Shown here: positions 42,465-51,360 of the stretch, one piece after another | Layout: each line of letters opens with the position of its first letter | Position numbering within the stretch: the first letter of the stretch is position 1 | From: Mesorhizobium kowhaii | Lineage (GTDB): Bacteria; Pseudomonadota; Alphaproteobacteria; Rhizobiales; Rhizobiaceae | DNA length: 64,000 nt | Assembly: GCF_003253745.1 (NCBI RefSeq) | Contig: NZ_MZXV01000064.1 | Location: 1 to 64,000, forward strand | Direction: 5' to 3' | Made by a program: the position numbers and the translations under genes | The notes under the pieces: model-generated | What the model was told of the DNA's origin: nothing | Seen by the model: only the letters and a program-made list of their open reading frames with translations | Database searches by the model: none

Positions 42465-44435
42465 ATGAAGGACGACGAGTTCAGGCCGAAGCTTGGGAGA
42501 ATCGGGTCGCGCGGCTCGAAGGCCGGCAAACGCTATGTCGGTCAGGTCCGGGCAGCGATCAACAGAGCTGGCGGCCGGCCTCAGCATGGCGGTCGCTTTA
42601 CCGGAAGCCGGGCAGGGCACGGCGGCGCGGCGGCCGCGCTGCTCAGATCACGCGATCGCCACGCCGCCTTTCGCCAGCGGCGGGTCGTGGTCAAGGCACG
42701 CGTCGTCAAGCTGGTCGGTAAGGGCCAGGACGCGGCACGGGCCCATCTTCGCTATATCCAACGCGACGGCGTCACTCACGATGGCGCGCCTGGCGAACTC
42801 TACGGTGCCGACAGTGACCGCGTCGACGGCAAAGACTTCCTTGGTCGTGCGGAGGGCGACCGCCATCAGTTCCGCTTCATCGTCGCACCGGAAGACGGCA
42901 TCGAGTATGACGATCTCAAGCCGTTCACGCGGCGTCTCATGGCGCAGATGGAGGAAGACCTCGGCACAAGGCTCGACTGGATCGCTGTCGATCATTTCAA
43001 CACCGGTCATCCGCACACCCACGTCATCGTTCGCGGCAGGGACGATCGCGGCGAGAATCTCGTCATCGCCAGGGAGTATATCTCGAGTGGAATCCGCGAG
43101 CGGGCGGCGGAGCTGGTCAGCCTCGATCTCGGTCCGCGCACCGACCGCGAGATCGAGCAGCGCTTGCGCCAGGAAATGGATCAGGAACGCTTCACCAGCA
43201 TCGACCGCCGGCTCCTCAGCATGCGCGATGACGACGGAATAGTTTCGCCGGACGGTCGCGACGCCTTTCGCCAGACGCTGCATCAAGGCCGCCTCAGGCA
43301 ACTTGAGCGAATGGATCTCGCGACGGAGATCGGTTCGGGCCGCTGGCGGTTGGATGAAGAGCTCGAAGCCACGCTGCGCAGCATCGGCGAGCGGGGTGAC
43401 ATCATCAAGATCATGCATCGCGAGCTCACCGGCAAGGGGTTCGCTCGCAGCGCCGCAGACTATGTCGTCCACGATCGGCCTGAACAGGACACCCAGCCTG
43501 TGATCGGCCGCGTTGTCGCGCGTGGACTGGCCGACGAGATCAATGACCGGCATTACCTCATCGTCGATGGCGTGGACGGCAAAAGCCATTACATCGACAT
43601 CGGCAAGGGCGAGGCGACGCAACCGACGCCCGACGGCTGCATCGTCCACGTCACGCCGAAAAACACCGAGCCAAGACAGGTTGACCGTACGATCGCCGAG
43701 ATCGCCGCCGCTCACGGTGGGCGCTACAACGTCGATATCCACCTCAAGCATGATGCGTCCGCCACCGAACGCTTCGCCGAAACGCATGTTCGAAGGCTGG
43801 AAGCGATCAGGCGAGCCACTGGCGGCGTGGAGCGCGAGCCGGACGGTACCTGGAGCATCGCGCCTGATCATCTCACACGCGTGGCCGGTTACGAACGCCA
43901 GCGTGCCAGGATTGAACCTGTCATGGTCGACAAGCTCTCATCGATGCCACTGGAGCAGCAGGTTGGTTTTGACGGCGCGACCTGGATCGACCGGGAGCTG
44001 GTTTCTGATGCACCTGAGGCCTTGAGCAACTCCGGCTTCGGCCGTGAGATGCGGGAGGCACAAGCCCGCCGGCGGCAGTGGCTGATTGCGCAAGGCCTAG
44101 CGCATGAAGAGCAAGACCGGATCGTTTATCGCGCCAACATGATTTCGATCCTGGGCCAGCGTGAGCTGAACCGGATTGCCGGCCAGCTGTCGGATGAGCT
44201 TGGTCTCCCGTATTCTGAAGCGCGGCCTGGAGATCGAATAGAAGGCACGCTGCGCCGATCCGTCGAGCTCGCCAGCGGCAAGTATGCTGTCATCGAGAAG
44301 TCGCGAGAATTCACACTGGTGCCCTGGCGGCCGGCGCTTGACCGACATCTCGGCAAGGACGTCTCCGGTGTCGTGGGCGGGGCGGGAGTGTCCTGGACGA
44401 TCGGACGGCAAAGGAGCGGGCCGAGCGTGTCATAG
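42465..44435 (+). CDS. Relaxase with DUF3363 domain (RlxS/VirD2-like)
   Basis: 656 residues from ATG 42465 after CCAGGAGG. RVVVKARVVKLVGKGQDAAR and AHLRYIQRDGVTHDG open the relaxase domain; VDHFNTGHPHTHVIVRGRDD holds the metal-binding histidine cluster (HxHxH-like). SGIRERAAELVSLDLGPRTD starts the DUF3363 part, which runs to the C-terminus. It nicks oriT, stays on the 5' end and pilots the strand to the recipient. ICEMlSymR7A RlxS is of this class. Last gene of the rdfS-traF-transglycosylase-relaxase run; convergent with the Bil operon. Confidence 0.92.
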   Translation: MKDDEFRPKLGRIGSRGSKAGKRYVGQVRAAINRAGGRPQHGGRFTGSRAGHGGAAAALLRSRDRHAAFRQRRVVVKARVVKLVGKGQDAARAHLRYIQRDGVTHDGAPGELYGADSDRVDGKDFLGRAEGDRHQFRFIVAPEDGIEYDDLKPFTRRLMAQMEEDLGTRLDWIAVDHFNTGHPHTHVIVRGRDDRGENLVIAREYISSGIRERAAELVSLDLGPRTDREIEQRLRQEMDQERFTSIDRRLLSMRDDDGIVSPDGRDAFRQTLHQGRLRQLERMDLATEIGSGRWRLDEELEATLRSIGERGDIIKIMHRELTGKGFARSAADYVVHDRPEQDTQPVIGRVVARGLADEINDRHYLIVDGVDGKSHYIDIGKGEATQPTPDGCIVHVTPKNTEPRQVDRTIAEIAAAHGGRYNVDIHLKHDASATERFAETHVRRLEAIRRATGGVEREPDGTWSIAPDHLTRVAGYERQRARIEPVMVDKLSSMPLEQQVGFDGATWIDRELVSDAPEALSNSGFGREMREAQARRRQWLIAQGLAHEEQDRIVYRANMISILGQRELNRIAGQLSDELGLPYSEARPGDRIEGTLRRSVELASGKYAVIEKSREFTLVPWRPALDRHLGKDVSGVVGGAGVSWTIGRQRSGPSVS

Positions 44436-44480
44436 TAACTGCCCGCATTGTCATCGCGCACGACCCGTCTCCCTGCTCTG

Positions 44481-46031
44481 CTAACCGAGACTCAGCTGTT
44501 CACCGGTCTTGCCGTATTTGCGCCTATACGCGGCAATGAAATCCTCGTCGCTACAGATGCAGCGGCCGCTGGAATCTTTGGCTTTCGGGTCATGCAGGTG
44601 AGATCCAAGGGGGCGCAGAAGATTCACGCGAGTGCTCGTCGTCGGGCTTACGGGAAAACCCGCACTATGTTTGACCAGCTCCGCGGCAAGCATAATCCCG
44701 GCAAGCGCTGACTGAAAGGCCATTGGAACCACGGTTCGAACGAGGCGACTTCCATCACTGAGCTGGAACACCAAACCGCCGCAGATAGCCTGCTGGTAAA
44801 AGGAGCGCAGGGGCTGGCCAACAAACGGGGCTAGCGGTTCAAACGGCACAGCCATCGCTGTAGCCACCCGAGCTACAAAGTCGTTGGGAACTCCGGCATT
44901 GGTCTGCAGGAGCGTTTTCACCTGCTCGTGTGCTTCCGGTATTCCGAGTTCCTCGGCAATCAGCTGGTGCTCGTCCTTGGATTTTCCGGACGGCAGGTAC
45001 ATGCAACAAAGGCAAGCTTGGCCGTCATCGAAACCATGCCGGGAAATACCTAGATCGTGCTCTTGCGTCCATGCATTCGCGATCCATCGGGGCAGTGCAC
45101 CTTGGACAGCCAGACGGTCGGCGGCGGTGTCAAGCGCCACACCCACTTGGTCGAAGACCCAATCGCCCCGGCGCGCAACATATTCTGCCCACGTCAGCGG
45201 GTGCGCCTCGACCTTAAGGGCAGCCGATCTAAGGGCGGTGGCTGCAAGAACCGCCTTGGACATGCCAATCTCCGCCTGGCCGGCCAATGCGTAGCGCTGC
45301 AGGTTTGAGAGTTCGATTGCTTCATGATCGATTACATGCAGACGACCCATGAGACCGGGTTGTTTCGCTAGCGCCCAAAGCGAGCCATGGCCTATCGCGC
45401 CGAGGCCAACGAGGTGCGTTTCGCCAAAGTCGGCAGGGAAGTCGATCGGACCTGCCTCGCCGGCTTTGGTCTTGTTGTAGCTGTATAAGGAGAGGTCGAT
45501 GGTTTCGTCCAACTCGGCGCCGGTCAGCTGGGCGGCGAAGATGGTTCGAAAGACGTTGGCGGCGCCGAAGCAACTGGCGGCGCCCGCTCCATAGGGCAGC
45601 AAACTCGAGCCAGAGCCCACGGGACCCGTACGCGACAGCTTTGCCGCCCAACCGTCCGATCCCATGAAAAAGGTCGGGCACCGGAGTGATGGGTGCACCG
45701 CGCCTGCAACTACGCAGACCGTGGCAGATTTGCCGGAGCGTCGGATACCAATTTTTGGATTGATCGACTTTGCCAAGCGCTCCAGCGCTTGGGCTTGAGG
45801 GCTCGCCCCGCTTTCCAGGGGAAGTATTGCCAGAACCGGATAGAGTCTGGCGAGCAACCTCACCGTAAGGTCAAGCGTCGCCTGGCCTTCGGCACGTGAG
45901 GCGGCCTGGCTATCGAAAGCCACAGCCACGACCTGTCTTTCGAGAGCTGCCTTGAAGTCCTCCAGATGAAAGTCGGCCAGTACCTGAGATGCCGCCGTGG
46001 CGGCGCGGTCGATGAAATTAGCAAGTGCCAT
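44481..46031 (-). CDS. bilC: E1-like activating enzyme of a type II Bil system (BilC)
   Basis: 516 residues. The ThiF/E1 adenylation domain starts near residue 205: THLVGLGAIGHGSLWALAK is the nucleotide loop (GxGxxG at 209-214), and HVIDHEAIELSNLQRYALAG has the acidic residue and Arg that hold ATP. C340, C342 and C343 (GQACLCCMYLPSG) may be the catalytic or zinc cysteines. The N-terminal ~200 residues are accessory. By homology it adenylates the UBL BilA and passes it to BilB. It begins 2 bp after the bilD stop, last in a tight four-gene operon. Confidence 0.88.
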   Translation of the reverse strand: MALANFIDRAATAASQVLADFHLEDFKAALERQVVAVAFDSQAASRAEGQATLDLTVRLLARLYPVLAILPLESGASPQAQALERLAKSINPKIGIRRSGKSATVCVVAGAVHPSLRCPTFFMGSDGWAAKLSRTGPVGSGSSLLPYGAGAASCFGAANVFRTIFAAQLTGAELDETIDLSLYSYNKTKAGEAGPIDFPADFGETHLVGLGAIGHGSLWALAKQPGLMGRLHVIDHEAIELSNLQRYALAGQAEIGMSKAVLAATALRSAALKVEAHPLTWAEYVARRGDWVFDQVGVALDTAADRLAVQGALPRWIANAWTQEHDLGISRHGFDDGQACLCCMYLPSGKSKDEHQLIAEELGIPEAHEQVKTLLQTNAGVPNDFVARVATAMAVPFEPLAPFVGQPLRSFYQQAICGGLVFQLSDGSRLVRTVVPMAFQSALAGIMLAAELVKHSAGFPVSPTTSTRVNLLRPLGSHLHDPKAKDSSGRCICSDEDFIAAYRRKYGKTGEQLSLG

Positions 46032-46033
46032 GG

Positions 46034-46522
46034 TTAACTCGTTATCTTGATCATTCGCGTCAGTGCCGCCGAGGGGACCTCATTCCAGTTCGCCTTCGCG
46101 TCAAGTCGATAGGCGGCGACGCGAGCAAGATCGAAAGGCTCGCGGGCGAAATTCGGCACTACCAGGGACAGACACCCAACCGTGGTAGCGACCGCATAAG
46201 CGTCGTCGGTTGTCGAATGGTAGGCGCGGCCCGGATGGCTATGGATCTGGGCCAAGAGTTTCAGGCCGCGCTTGTAGAGCCAGACGTTGAGCCGGTGCAG
46301 TTCTTCGGCCGGAACTATTACGCAAACGCCATCGCTTGTCCGAATGTGATGCTGCGCCGGGATAACGGTCTCTGTTACGGCAAAGTGCCGGTCTTGCTGA
46401 ACGCCGACCCAGAGCGCCATCCCCTCATTGCCCTCGCGACCAACTCTGCGCAGATGCGCATGCGTGGTCGAGATGCAGCCGCGCGGGAGAGTCACGGTCG
46501 TTACATCCGTCAAAGCGCTCAT
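46034..46522 (-). CDS. bilD: JAB/MPN deubiquitinase-like protease (BilD)
   Basis: 162 residues from ATG 46522, overlapping the bilB stop. The JAMM zinc site reads as E33, then H94 and H96 in HSHPGRAYHSTTDD with D106 or D107 as the third ligand: EX(n)HxHPX(n)SxxD. This is the Mov34/JAB fold. In Bil systems it trims or removes the ubiquitin-like protein. Here it would need to cut the last Ala of BilA to bare a Gly. The longer frame back to 46672 overlaps bilB and is not needed. Confidence 0.9.
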   Translation of the reverse strand: MSALTDVTTVTLPRGCISTTHAHLRRVGREGNEGMALWVGVQQDRHFAVTETVIPAQHHIRTSDGVCVIVPAEELHRLNVWLYKRGLKLLAQIHSHPGRAYHSTTDDAYAVATTVGCLSLVVPNFAREPFDLARVAAYRLDAKANWNEVPSAALTRMIKITS

Positions 46523-47136
46523 TCCGGGATGGCGGGTGGGGGTGCCACCATGGCTCCCACTGAGATTTGGAACTGATACTGAAGCTGCTCCACGGGGCCG
46601 GTCCCGTACTTGATGATCTTGTCCAGGATAAAGGCCAAACAGCCTTCGCCAGAACCCCGGTGGAGAAGCCATGAATCACCTGAATGGGCTGGATTGTCGT
46701 GATATTCCCGGACGCCTGCCATGCACAGGAATGGAGTGTGTTCCGCACTGTTGGCCTGGATGAAGTCGGATAGGGGCAGAGCGTTTTGCTGCATGAGGAC
46801 CGAAATCATATCCGGCGGGGTTCCGGGTAGATGCGGTCGTCTGGGCATCCTTAGCAGTAAATCCTTCCGGGCAATCGGCCGGCGCGTAAAGGGATCGACG
46901 AAGACCACCGACGGAGGTCGCAGGTCGTAATTGGAAAAGTCGATCTCGACAGTTGCACCGATTATCTGTGGCTTTATCTTGGGCGGCGCGAAGATGAAGA
47001 AGGCGGTAGGGAAGCTCGCCTCGATCAGGAAACAACCCTGAGCCCGGTAAACACCTGCCTGTGTTTGGAACCAGCCGATCTGCCGATCGAACTTCGCTCG
47101 AGAGACCGCAGGGTCCACAGTTTGGATTTCAGGCAC
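46519..47136 (-). CDS. bilB: E2-like conjugating enzyme (BilB)
   Basis: 205 residues from GTG 47136, 8 bases inside the bilA end (GTGCCTGA), so translation is coupled. It has the bacterial E2 look: GCFLIEASFPTAFFIFAPPK for the central sheet, then HTPFLCMAGVREYHDNPAHS with the presumed catalytic Cys138 and nearby H146 and H151, then GDSWLLHRGSGEGCLAFILD. It would accept BilA from BilC and transfer it to a target lysine. The family position is by gene context and motif, since E2s diverge widely. Confidence 0.85.
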   Translation of the reverse strand: MPEIQTVDPAVSRAKFDRQIGWFQTQAGVYRAQGCFLIEASFPTAFFIFAPPKIKPQIIGATVEIDFSNYDLRPPSVVFVDPFTRRPIARKDLLLRMPRRPHLPGTPPDMISVLMQQNALPLSDFIQANSAEHTPFLCMAGVREYHDNPAHSGDSWLLHRGSGEGCLAFILDKIIKYGTGPVEQLQYQFQISVGAMVAPPPAIPE

Positions 47137-47425
47137 CTGCTACGCCCGCCTTCAGGCTGAGGAACAGGGTCACAATGTTCGCGAAACCGAAATCGCCAAC
47201 TTTTTTGTCGACGTCGAGCAAGTTGCCGGCCTCGTCCTTGAATTCCCAATTTTCGGCCGGCTGGGCGACGTTTTGCGTGTTTTCAAGGGCTTTGGTACGA
47301 ACGACGTGCAGCGGCTGGTTGGGATTGGCTTCGACCTGCGTGGGCTGGCCGTTCACCACCACTGTGATCTCGACCTTGCCTGGCCCGCCGCCGTGATTAT
47401 CGCCCTTACCCGAATCCTTCGACAT
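47129..47425 (-). CDS. bilA: Ubiquitin-like modifier (BilA)
   Basis: 98 residues from ATG 47425, with GGAGTAGGA upstream. After a Gly/Lys-rich leader comes one beta-grasp domain: KVEITVVVNGQPTQVEANPN and VVRTKALENTQNVAQPAENW with KVGDFGF (DUF2604-like). A single UBL rather than two fits type II Bil. The C-terminus is GVAGA, so one residue must be removed to leave a conjugatable Gly, a job for BilD. First gene of bilA-bilB-bilD-bilC; longer frames back to 47596 run through non-conserved text. Confidence 0.87.
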   Translation of the reverse strand: MSKDSGKGDNHGGGPGKVEITVVVNGQPTQVEANPNQPLHVVRTKALENTQNVAQPAENWEFKDEAGNLLDVDKKVGDFGFANIVTLFLSLKAGVAGA

Positions 47426-48141
47426 TTGTCCTACTCCTGTGGCTTGCCAACCGGCCCCAGGCCCTTGTGCCCACCTGCTAGTGAGACCGGCGATCTTCAA
47501 TCGTCCACTCGGCGCCACGGGCCGCGAGTACGAGAAAGACAGGGGATAAGCTACCGAATCGGTGCTGCCTTCTTTTATGCGTGACTTGAGCGGCAAGTAA
47601 ACGGCTGAAATCGCTCGTCACAACTATAATCGGTTAGAGCAATGCGAAAATATTGGCGACACGCCTATTCATGTGCTCTTTCACGTGCCAGCTCCACTGG
47701 CCGCGTGCAAAATTGGCCCACCCCGCGCAAGTCCGCCGGCCGGTATGATTTCAGGTTCGATTGGGCGGGCGCTGTGATGATTTGGCTGGGGCGGCTTCTG
47801 GCCGCTGCAATCTTGACGGAGGGTTTATAGAATAGGCAATCACGCGGGATTTAGAGTTGGTGATCCGGGCTCGGCCTCTTCGAAAGGTGTCTCGGAAGCA
47901 GGTCGCCGCGACCAACTCCGGGTACCGCGATAGTCGCGACGAGAAGACGGGTGACGTTGAGTGGCTGCACCGAGCCGTCGTCCGGGTGTCCCGAAGAGTG
48001 ATGTTGGCCGGCTAACCTGTTGCAAGTGGAAGGAGTAGAGTTAAACGACTGATAATGCAAGATTATCATTCGTTGTTGGCGCGCGACAAGCACAGCGCTT
48101 TTCGGCCATTTCAGTTGCTAAAAGCGCCGCCATGATTCATC
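47426..48141. other. Divergent intergenic region between bil operon and DUF1403 gene
   Basis: 716 bp with no supported gene (frames at 47642-47830 and minus 47851-48093 have no family or start support). It must hold the bil promoter at its left and the DUF1403 promoter at its right. The notable element is the perfect inverted repeat TGATAAT-gcaag-ATTATCA at 48050-48068. Confidence 0.5.
48050..48068. promoter_or_regulatory. Perfect inverted repeat TGATAAT-N5-ATTATCA
   Basis: Seven-base arms, five-base centre, 74 bp before the DUF1403 start and in an AT-rich pocket of otherwise GC-rich DNA. This is the shape of a dimeric repressor operator; the regulator is unknown. Confidence 0.5.
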
Positions 48142-49167
48142 GTGCTTTCGATGATTCTGCGTCCCAAACCCGCTCCGCGCCACCACGCCACCACGCTTGT
48201 TCGTGCCCCCTCGATGGCAACGGTGCCGACCTGGTTGCGCAGGGCCGCCCTCGACGCCCAAACGGTTGCGGGACAAGGCATCGAGGACATTGCGGTCACG
48301 GCCGGCGCCGCCATCGGTGCGCTCGATGCGGTGGTCCGCCGGCAGGAGCGGTGGGCCGGCGCCTGGCGGCAGCGCCTGGCGCTTTTGGCGGCTGCGGTCA
48401 CGGCACGGCAGGCAGGGCGCGTCGAGGACGAAGGCGCGCTGCGCGACGCCGTGCTGCTCACACGCCCGGGCGATTTTTTGTCCGTCGGCCCCGCCGGATC
48501 GATGCTGCTTGCCTGGCACCGGCTGGCCGGCACGCCTGCCGAGAAACTGCTGACCGAGGCGAGCATCGGCGCGGTGCTGGATGACCTCGGTCTCCGCCGC
48601 GACGACGACGCAGTCGGCGAACTGGCAGATGATCTTCGACAGCTTTCCGCGAACATCGGAATGGTCGGCATGCTGACCGGCGCATTCACGGCCGCCGAAA
48701 GGTATGGCTTCGCACGAGCCTTCGGATGTTGGCTCGCGGACGCCCTGGTGGCGCAACGGGTGGGTTGGGCCTACGCGGTGCCGCTGCTGGGCGCCGAGGC
48801 AGCCTTGGGGCCAAGCGCCCGCCCGCGTCGATCGGCAGCCAGCTCCGTGGCGACAAGCATTGGGATAGATCCTGAACGTGGGAAGGATCTGCTTACCGCG
48901 CAGGCGCGCGCCGCGTTGCGCGCCATTGATCTTTCCGCGGAGCTCGAGCGCCGCGCGGACCGGTTGCTTGGCGTCGCGCCGAAACTTAGGGCCAAGGCAG
49001 CGGACCTCGTCGTCGGCAAGCTGCTGTCCCACGACGCGATCGTCGCTTCGGAACAGATCGCGGGTATGAGCGACCGTGGGTTACGCCGCCTGTTCGACCG
49101 GCTGGTCGAGCTCGGCGCCGTACGCGAGCTGTCCGGCCGCCCCACCTTCCGCATCTACGGACTGTGA
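48142..49167 (+). CDS. DUF1403 family protein
   Basis: 341 residues from GTG 48142 (an ATG at 48151 is equally possible). GAAIGALDAVVRRQERWAGA, WRQRLALLAAAVTARQAGR, EDEGALRDAVLLTRPGD and VGPAGSMLLAWHRLAGTPAE are DUF1403 hallmarks; the C-terminal part ends in a winged-helix-like segment (RLFDRLVELGAVRELSGRPT). The family is common on rhizobial plasmids and ICEs, generally before an scpB-like gene, as here (GTGA overlap). The role is unproven; a link to replication or segregation of the element is a guess from context. Confidence 0.88.
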   Translation: MLSMILRPKPAPRHHATTLVRAPSMATVPTWLRRAALDAQTVAGQGIEDIAVTAGAAIGALDAVVRRQERWAGAWRQRLALLAAAVTARQAGRVEDEGALRDAVLLTRPGDFLSVGPAGSMLLAWHRLAGTPAEKLLTEASIGAVLDDLGLRRDDDAVGELADDLRQLSANIGMVGMLTGAFTAAERYGFARAFGCWLADALVAQRVGWAYAVPLLGAEAALGPSARPRRSAASSVATSIGIDPERGKDLLTAQARAALRAIDLSAELERRADRLLGVAPKLRAKAADLVVGKLLSHDAIVASEQIAGMSDRGLRRLFDRLVELGAVRELSGRPTFRIYGL

Positions 49168-49894
49168 AGACGATGACGGGGAGTGCACGTAGGAGAAGGG
49201 GAGGAGCGCAAGGAGACGACGGCCGGCCAAATGACCATTTGTTGGATCGGGAACTGGATCATCTGCCGCCGGAGGCGCGCTGGCGCGAATGGATGAATCG
49301 GGTCGAAGCAACGATCTTTGCCGCCAGCGAACCGGTCGGCCGCGAAACGTTGGCACGCATCGTCGGCAAGAGCTGCAGCATCGATCTTTTGATCGACGAC
49401 ATCCGCGAAGAGCTGCGTGGCCGGCCCTACGACCTGGTCGCCGTCGCCGGCGGTTTTCGGCACCTGACCCGGCCGGCCTATGCCGACGCTATTCGCAGTG
49501 CATTTGGCACGGCCGCCGGCGGCAACGGGCGTGCCGCGGACCTCACACAGTCGGACGTGCTGGTGCTGATGTGCATCGCCTACTTCCAGCCGATCACGCG
49601 TGGAGAATTGTCGTCGTTCTTCGGCAAGGAGATCAGTCGCGATTTTATTGGTCATCTGCGCGGCGCCGGCCTGATCGCTTCCGGTCCGCGTAGCCCGACG
49701 CCGGGCGCGCCCTACACCTACGTCACGACCAAGGAATTCCCCTGTAGTTCGATCTCGACACGCTGCGCGACCTGCCGGATTTCGAGGCGCTCGAGGATGC
49801 CGGACTGCTGTCGAAGGAGAAGTTGCTGGGCGGCGACATCATGCCCGACTTTGCAGCCGGCAATGAGGACTTTGGAGGCGAGACGAGCGAATAG
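49164..49894 (+). pseudogene. ScpB-like (SMC-associated) protein, frameshifted
   Basis: ScpB is the winged-helix kleisin-associated subunit of SMC condensin. The frame reads MNRVEATIFAASEPVGRETL, LRGRPYDLVAVAGGFRHLTR, then TRGELSSFFGKEISRDFIGH and PGAPYTYVTTKEF, good ScpB text to about 49735. It then turns into cysteine/serine-rich nonsense. One frame over the family continues: FDLDTLRDLPDFEALEDAG and LLSKEKLLGGDIMPDFAAGN to a stop at 49892-49894. An in-frame TAG sits at the junction, so a small indel near 49740 broke the gene. Unshifted, the frame runs on to 50012. Confidence 0.75.
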
Positions 49895-50296
49895 CGGGGC
49901 GTTGACGACGCAACTGGCCGACAGTTGGCGCTCGTGTAGGCATTGTCCGAAATTTGTCGGCTTATTTCGGACATGGATCGAAATCAGCCGGCCCTCGTTT
50001 GGTCTGGCCTGATCCAGGACAGGCTGAAAGTGAGAAAACGGGAGACGCTCGACCTCGTTGAAACGAGCTTGACTGCGCGAGATGACGGGCAGGGGATGTC
50101 TCGCACAAAATTCGACCAACTAAAAATCCCCCTTTGTTGAAAGCTGTCAGAAACGGGCTATTTTTCTGACACAAGCGATGGCATTGGAAAGACTTGACCG
50201 GCACCATTTTTGAAGCGATTGGCGGGATGCAGATTTCTGCGAAAAATTGCTTCATCGCGGGTGGTGTGCGGTCTCCACGGTGCCCACGAGCGGAAC
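49895..50296. other. Intergenic stretch after scpB remnant
   Basis: About 400 bp without a supported gene. An imperfect palindrome, TTGTCCGAAATTTGTCGGCTTATTTCGGACA (about 49946-49976, split here only for description into TTGTCCGAAA and TTTCGGACA arms), resembles the TTGTCCGAA...TTCGGACAA operators before abiEi at 59450-59532. Confidence 0.5.
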
Positions 50297-50878
50297 ATGA
50301 ACGAAATCGATGCAGACGATCACACTGATGATCTCTTTTCAACTCCGTCGGACGTCGAACTTCTCCAACTACTACTGGCCGACCTGCACGATGACCTAGC
50401 AGGCCGACTCGGCCGGTATCACTATTTGATCGATCACGGACGCTCGTTGGGGATTGGCGGAACGCTTCTCTTTGGAGGAACTGTAGCTCATACGGCGTTG
50501 ATCGAGGCCCGGTCGTCATTCGTCCACGGCAATTTCGCCGCGACCATTTTACTTTGCCAATCGCTTGCGGAAAATACTCTGGCCGGGTTTCTGCATGTAG
50601 CAGGAGAGGATCTTCCGCCGAAGGTGGGTTTTCATGAAACCCTTAGGCGAAGCTCAGCCAACGGCTTTCTCTCCTCGGGAGAGGTCACTGATCTCAAACG
50701 ATTGGCGGACCTCCGCAACCCGCTCTCTCATTTCCGGAACGTAAACGACCCGGACAATTTGGTGAGGCGTTCCGTCACCGGCGGAGAGCTCGCCGAAGAT
50801 GTTCTTGCCCACGATGCACATTTTGCGATCGCAACCGCCATTCGGCTCATGTCGAAGGCACCGTTTCGAGTCGGATAA
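50297..50878 (+). CDS. Hypothetical helical protein
   Basis: 193 residues from ATG 50297. I do not recognise a named family. It is mostly helical: LLLADLHDDLAGRLGRYHYL, ALIEARSSFVHGNFAATILL and SLAENTLAGFLHVAGEDLPP, then RLADLRNPLSHFRNVNDPDN. The RNxxxHF-like segment late in the chain recalls the RxxxxH motif of HEPN ribonuclease-type domains (RNPLSHF), so a HEPN-like fold is possible. It sits at the left edge of the defence cluster; the role is open. Confidence 0.6.
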   Translation: MNEIDADDHTDDLFSTPSDVELLQLLLADLHDDLAGRLGRYHYLIDHGRSLGIGGTLLFGGTVAHTALIEARSSFVHGNFAATILLCQSLAENTLAGFLHVAGEDLPPKVGFHETLRRSSANGFLSSGEVTDLKRLADLRNPLSHFRNVNDPDNLVRRSVTGGELAEDVLAHDAHFAIATAIRLMSKAPFRVG

Positions 50879-50879
50879 A

Positions 50880-51221
50880 CGGCGAAACGCGAAAAGAGCG
50901 CAGCGCCAGGAGGACTATCTTCTCCAGCAAACACATCGCGCGACGCCCTTCGATCTCCACTCCCTTGGCAGGCGCAGGTCCTTGGCTCGGGTTATGGCAG
51001 AGGAGCTTTCATGGTGGGCTGATCAAGACGAAAAGGTGCTCGGCTTTGTCTTTCGTGACATCACGGATGACGATTTTGGTTGGCAATTGCTGGGTCGTGA
51101 TCAAGTCGAGCGCTTCACTCTAGGGCGAAAACGGCCGTCACCTTGCCCTGAATCCAGCAGCTTTCGCGGTGCCGCGGTATCGTTCACGCGTCGCTTTCCA
51201 AGCCATCGGTTCTTGAGCTGA
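50880..51221 (+). pseudogene. Truncated conserved hypothetical gene
   Basis: Continuous text QRQEDYLLQQTHRATPFDLH, RARVMAEELSWWADQDEKVL and FVFRDITDDDFGWQLLGRDQ looks like the N-terminal part of a conserved rhizobial protein that I remember only as hypothetical. It lacks a credible start and drifts into unrelated sequence after about 51115, stopping at 51221. Treated as a 3'-truncated fragment. Confidence 0.5.
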
Positions 51222-51360
51222 CTTTCGTGCATAATCTGTAACGGCGAAAAATTCCTATTTCGCGCGTCCAGATTCGCCGTTGAGCGGCAGATATATGACG
51301 TCGAACAAAGATCGGCACCGAATCAGCCGGTGACGTCGACCGGACGGTGAGAGGACTAGA

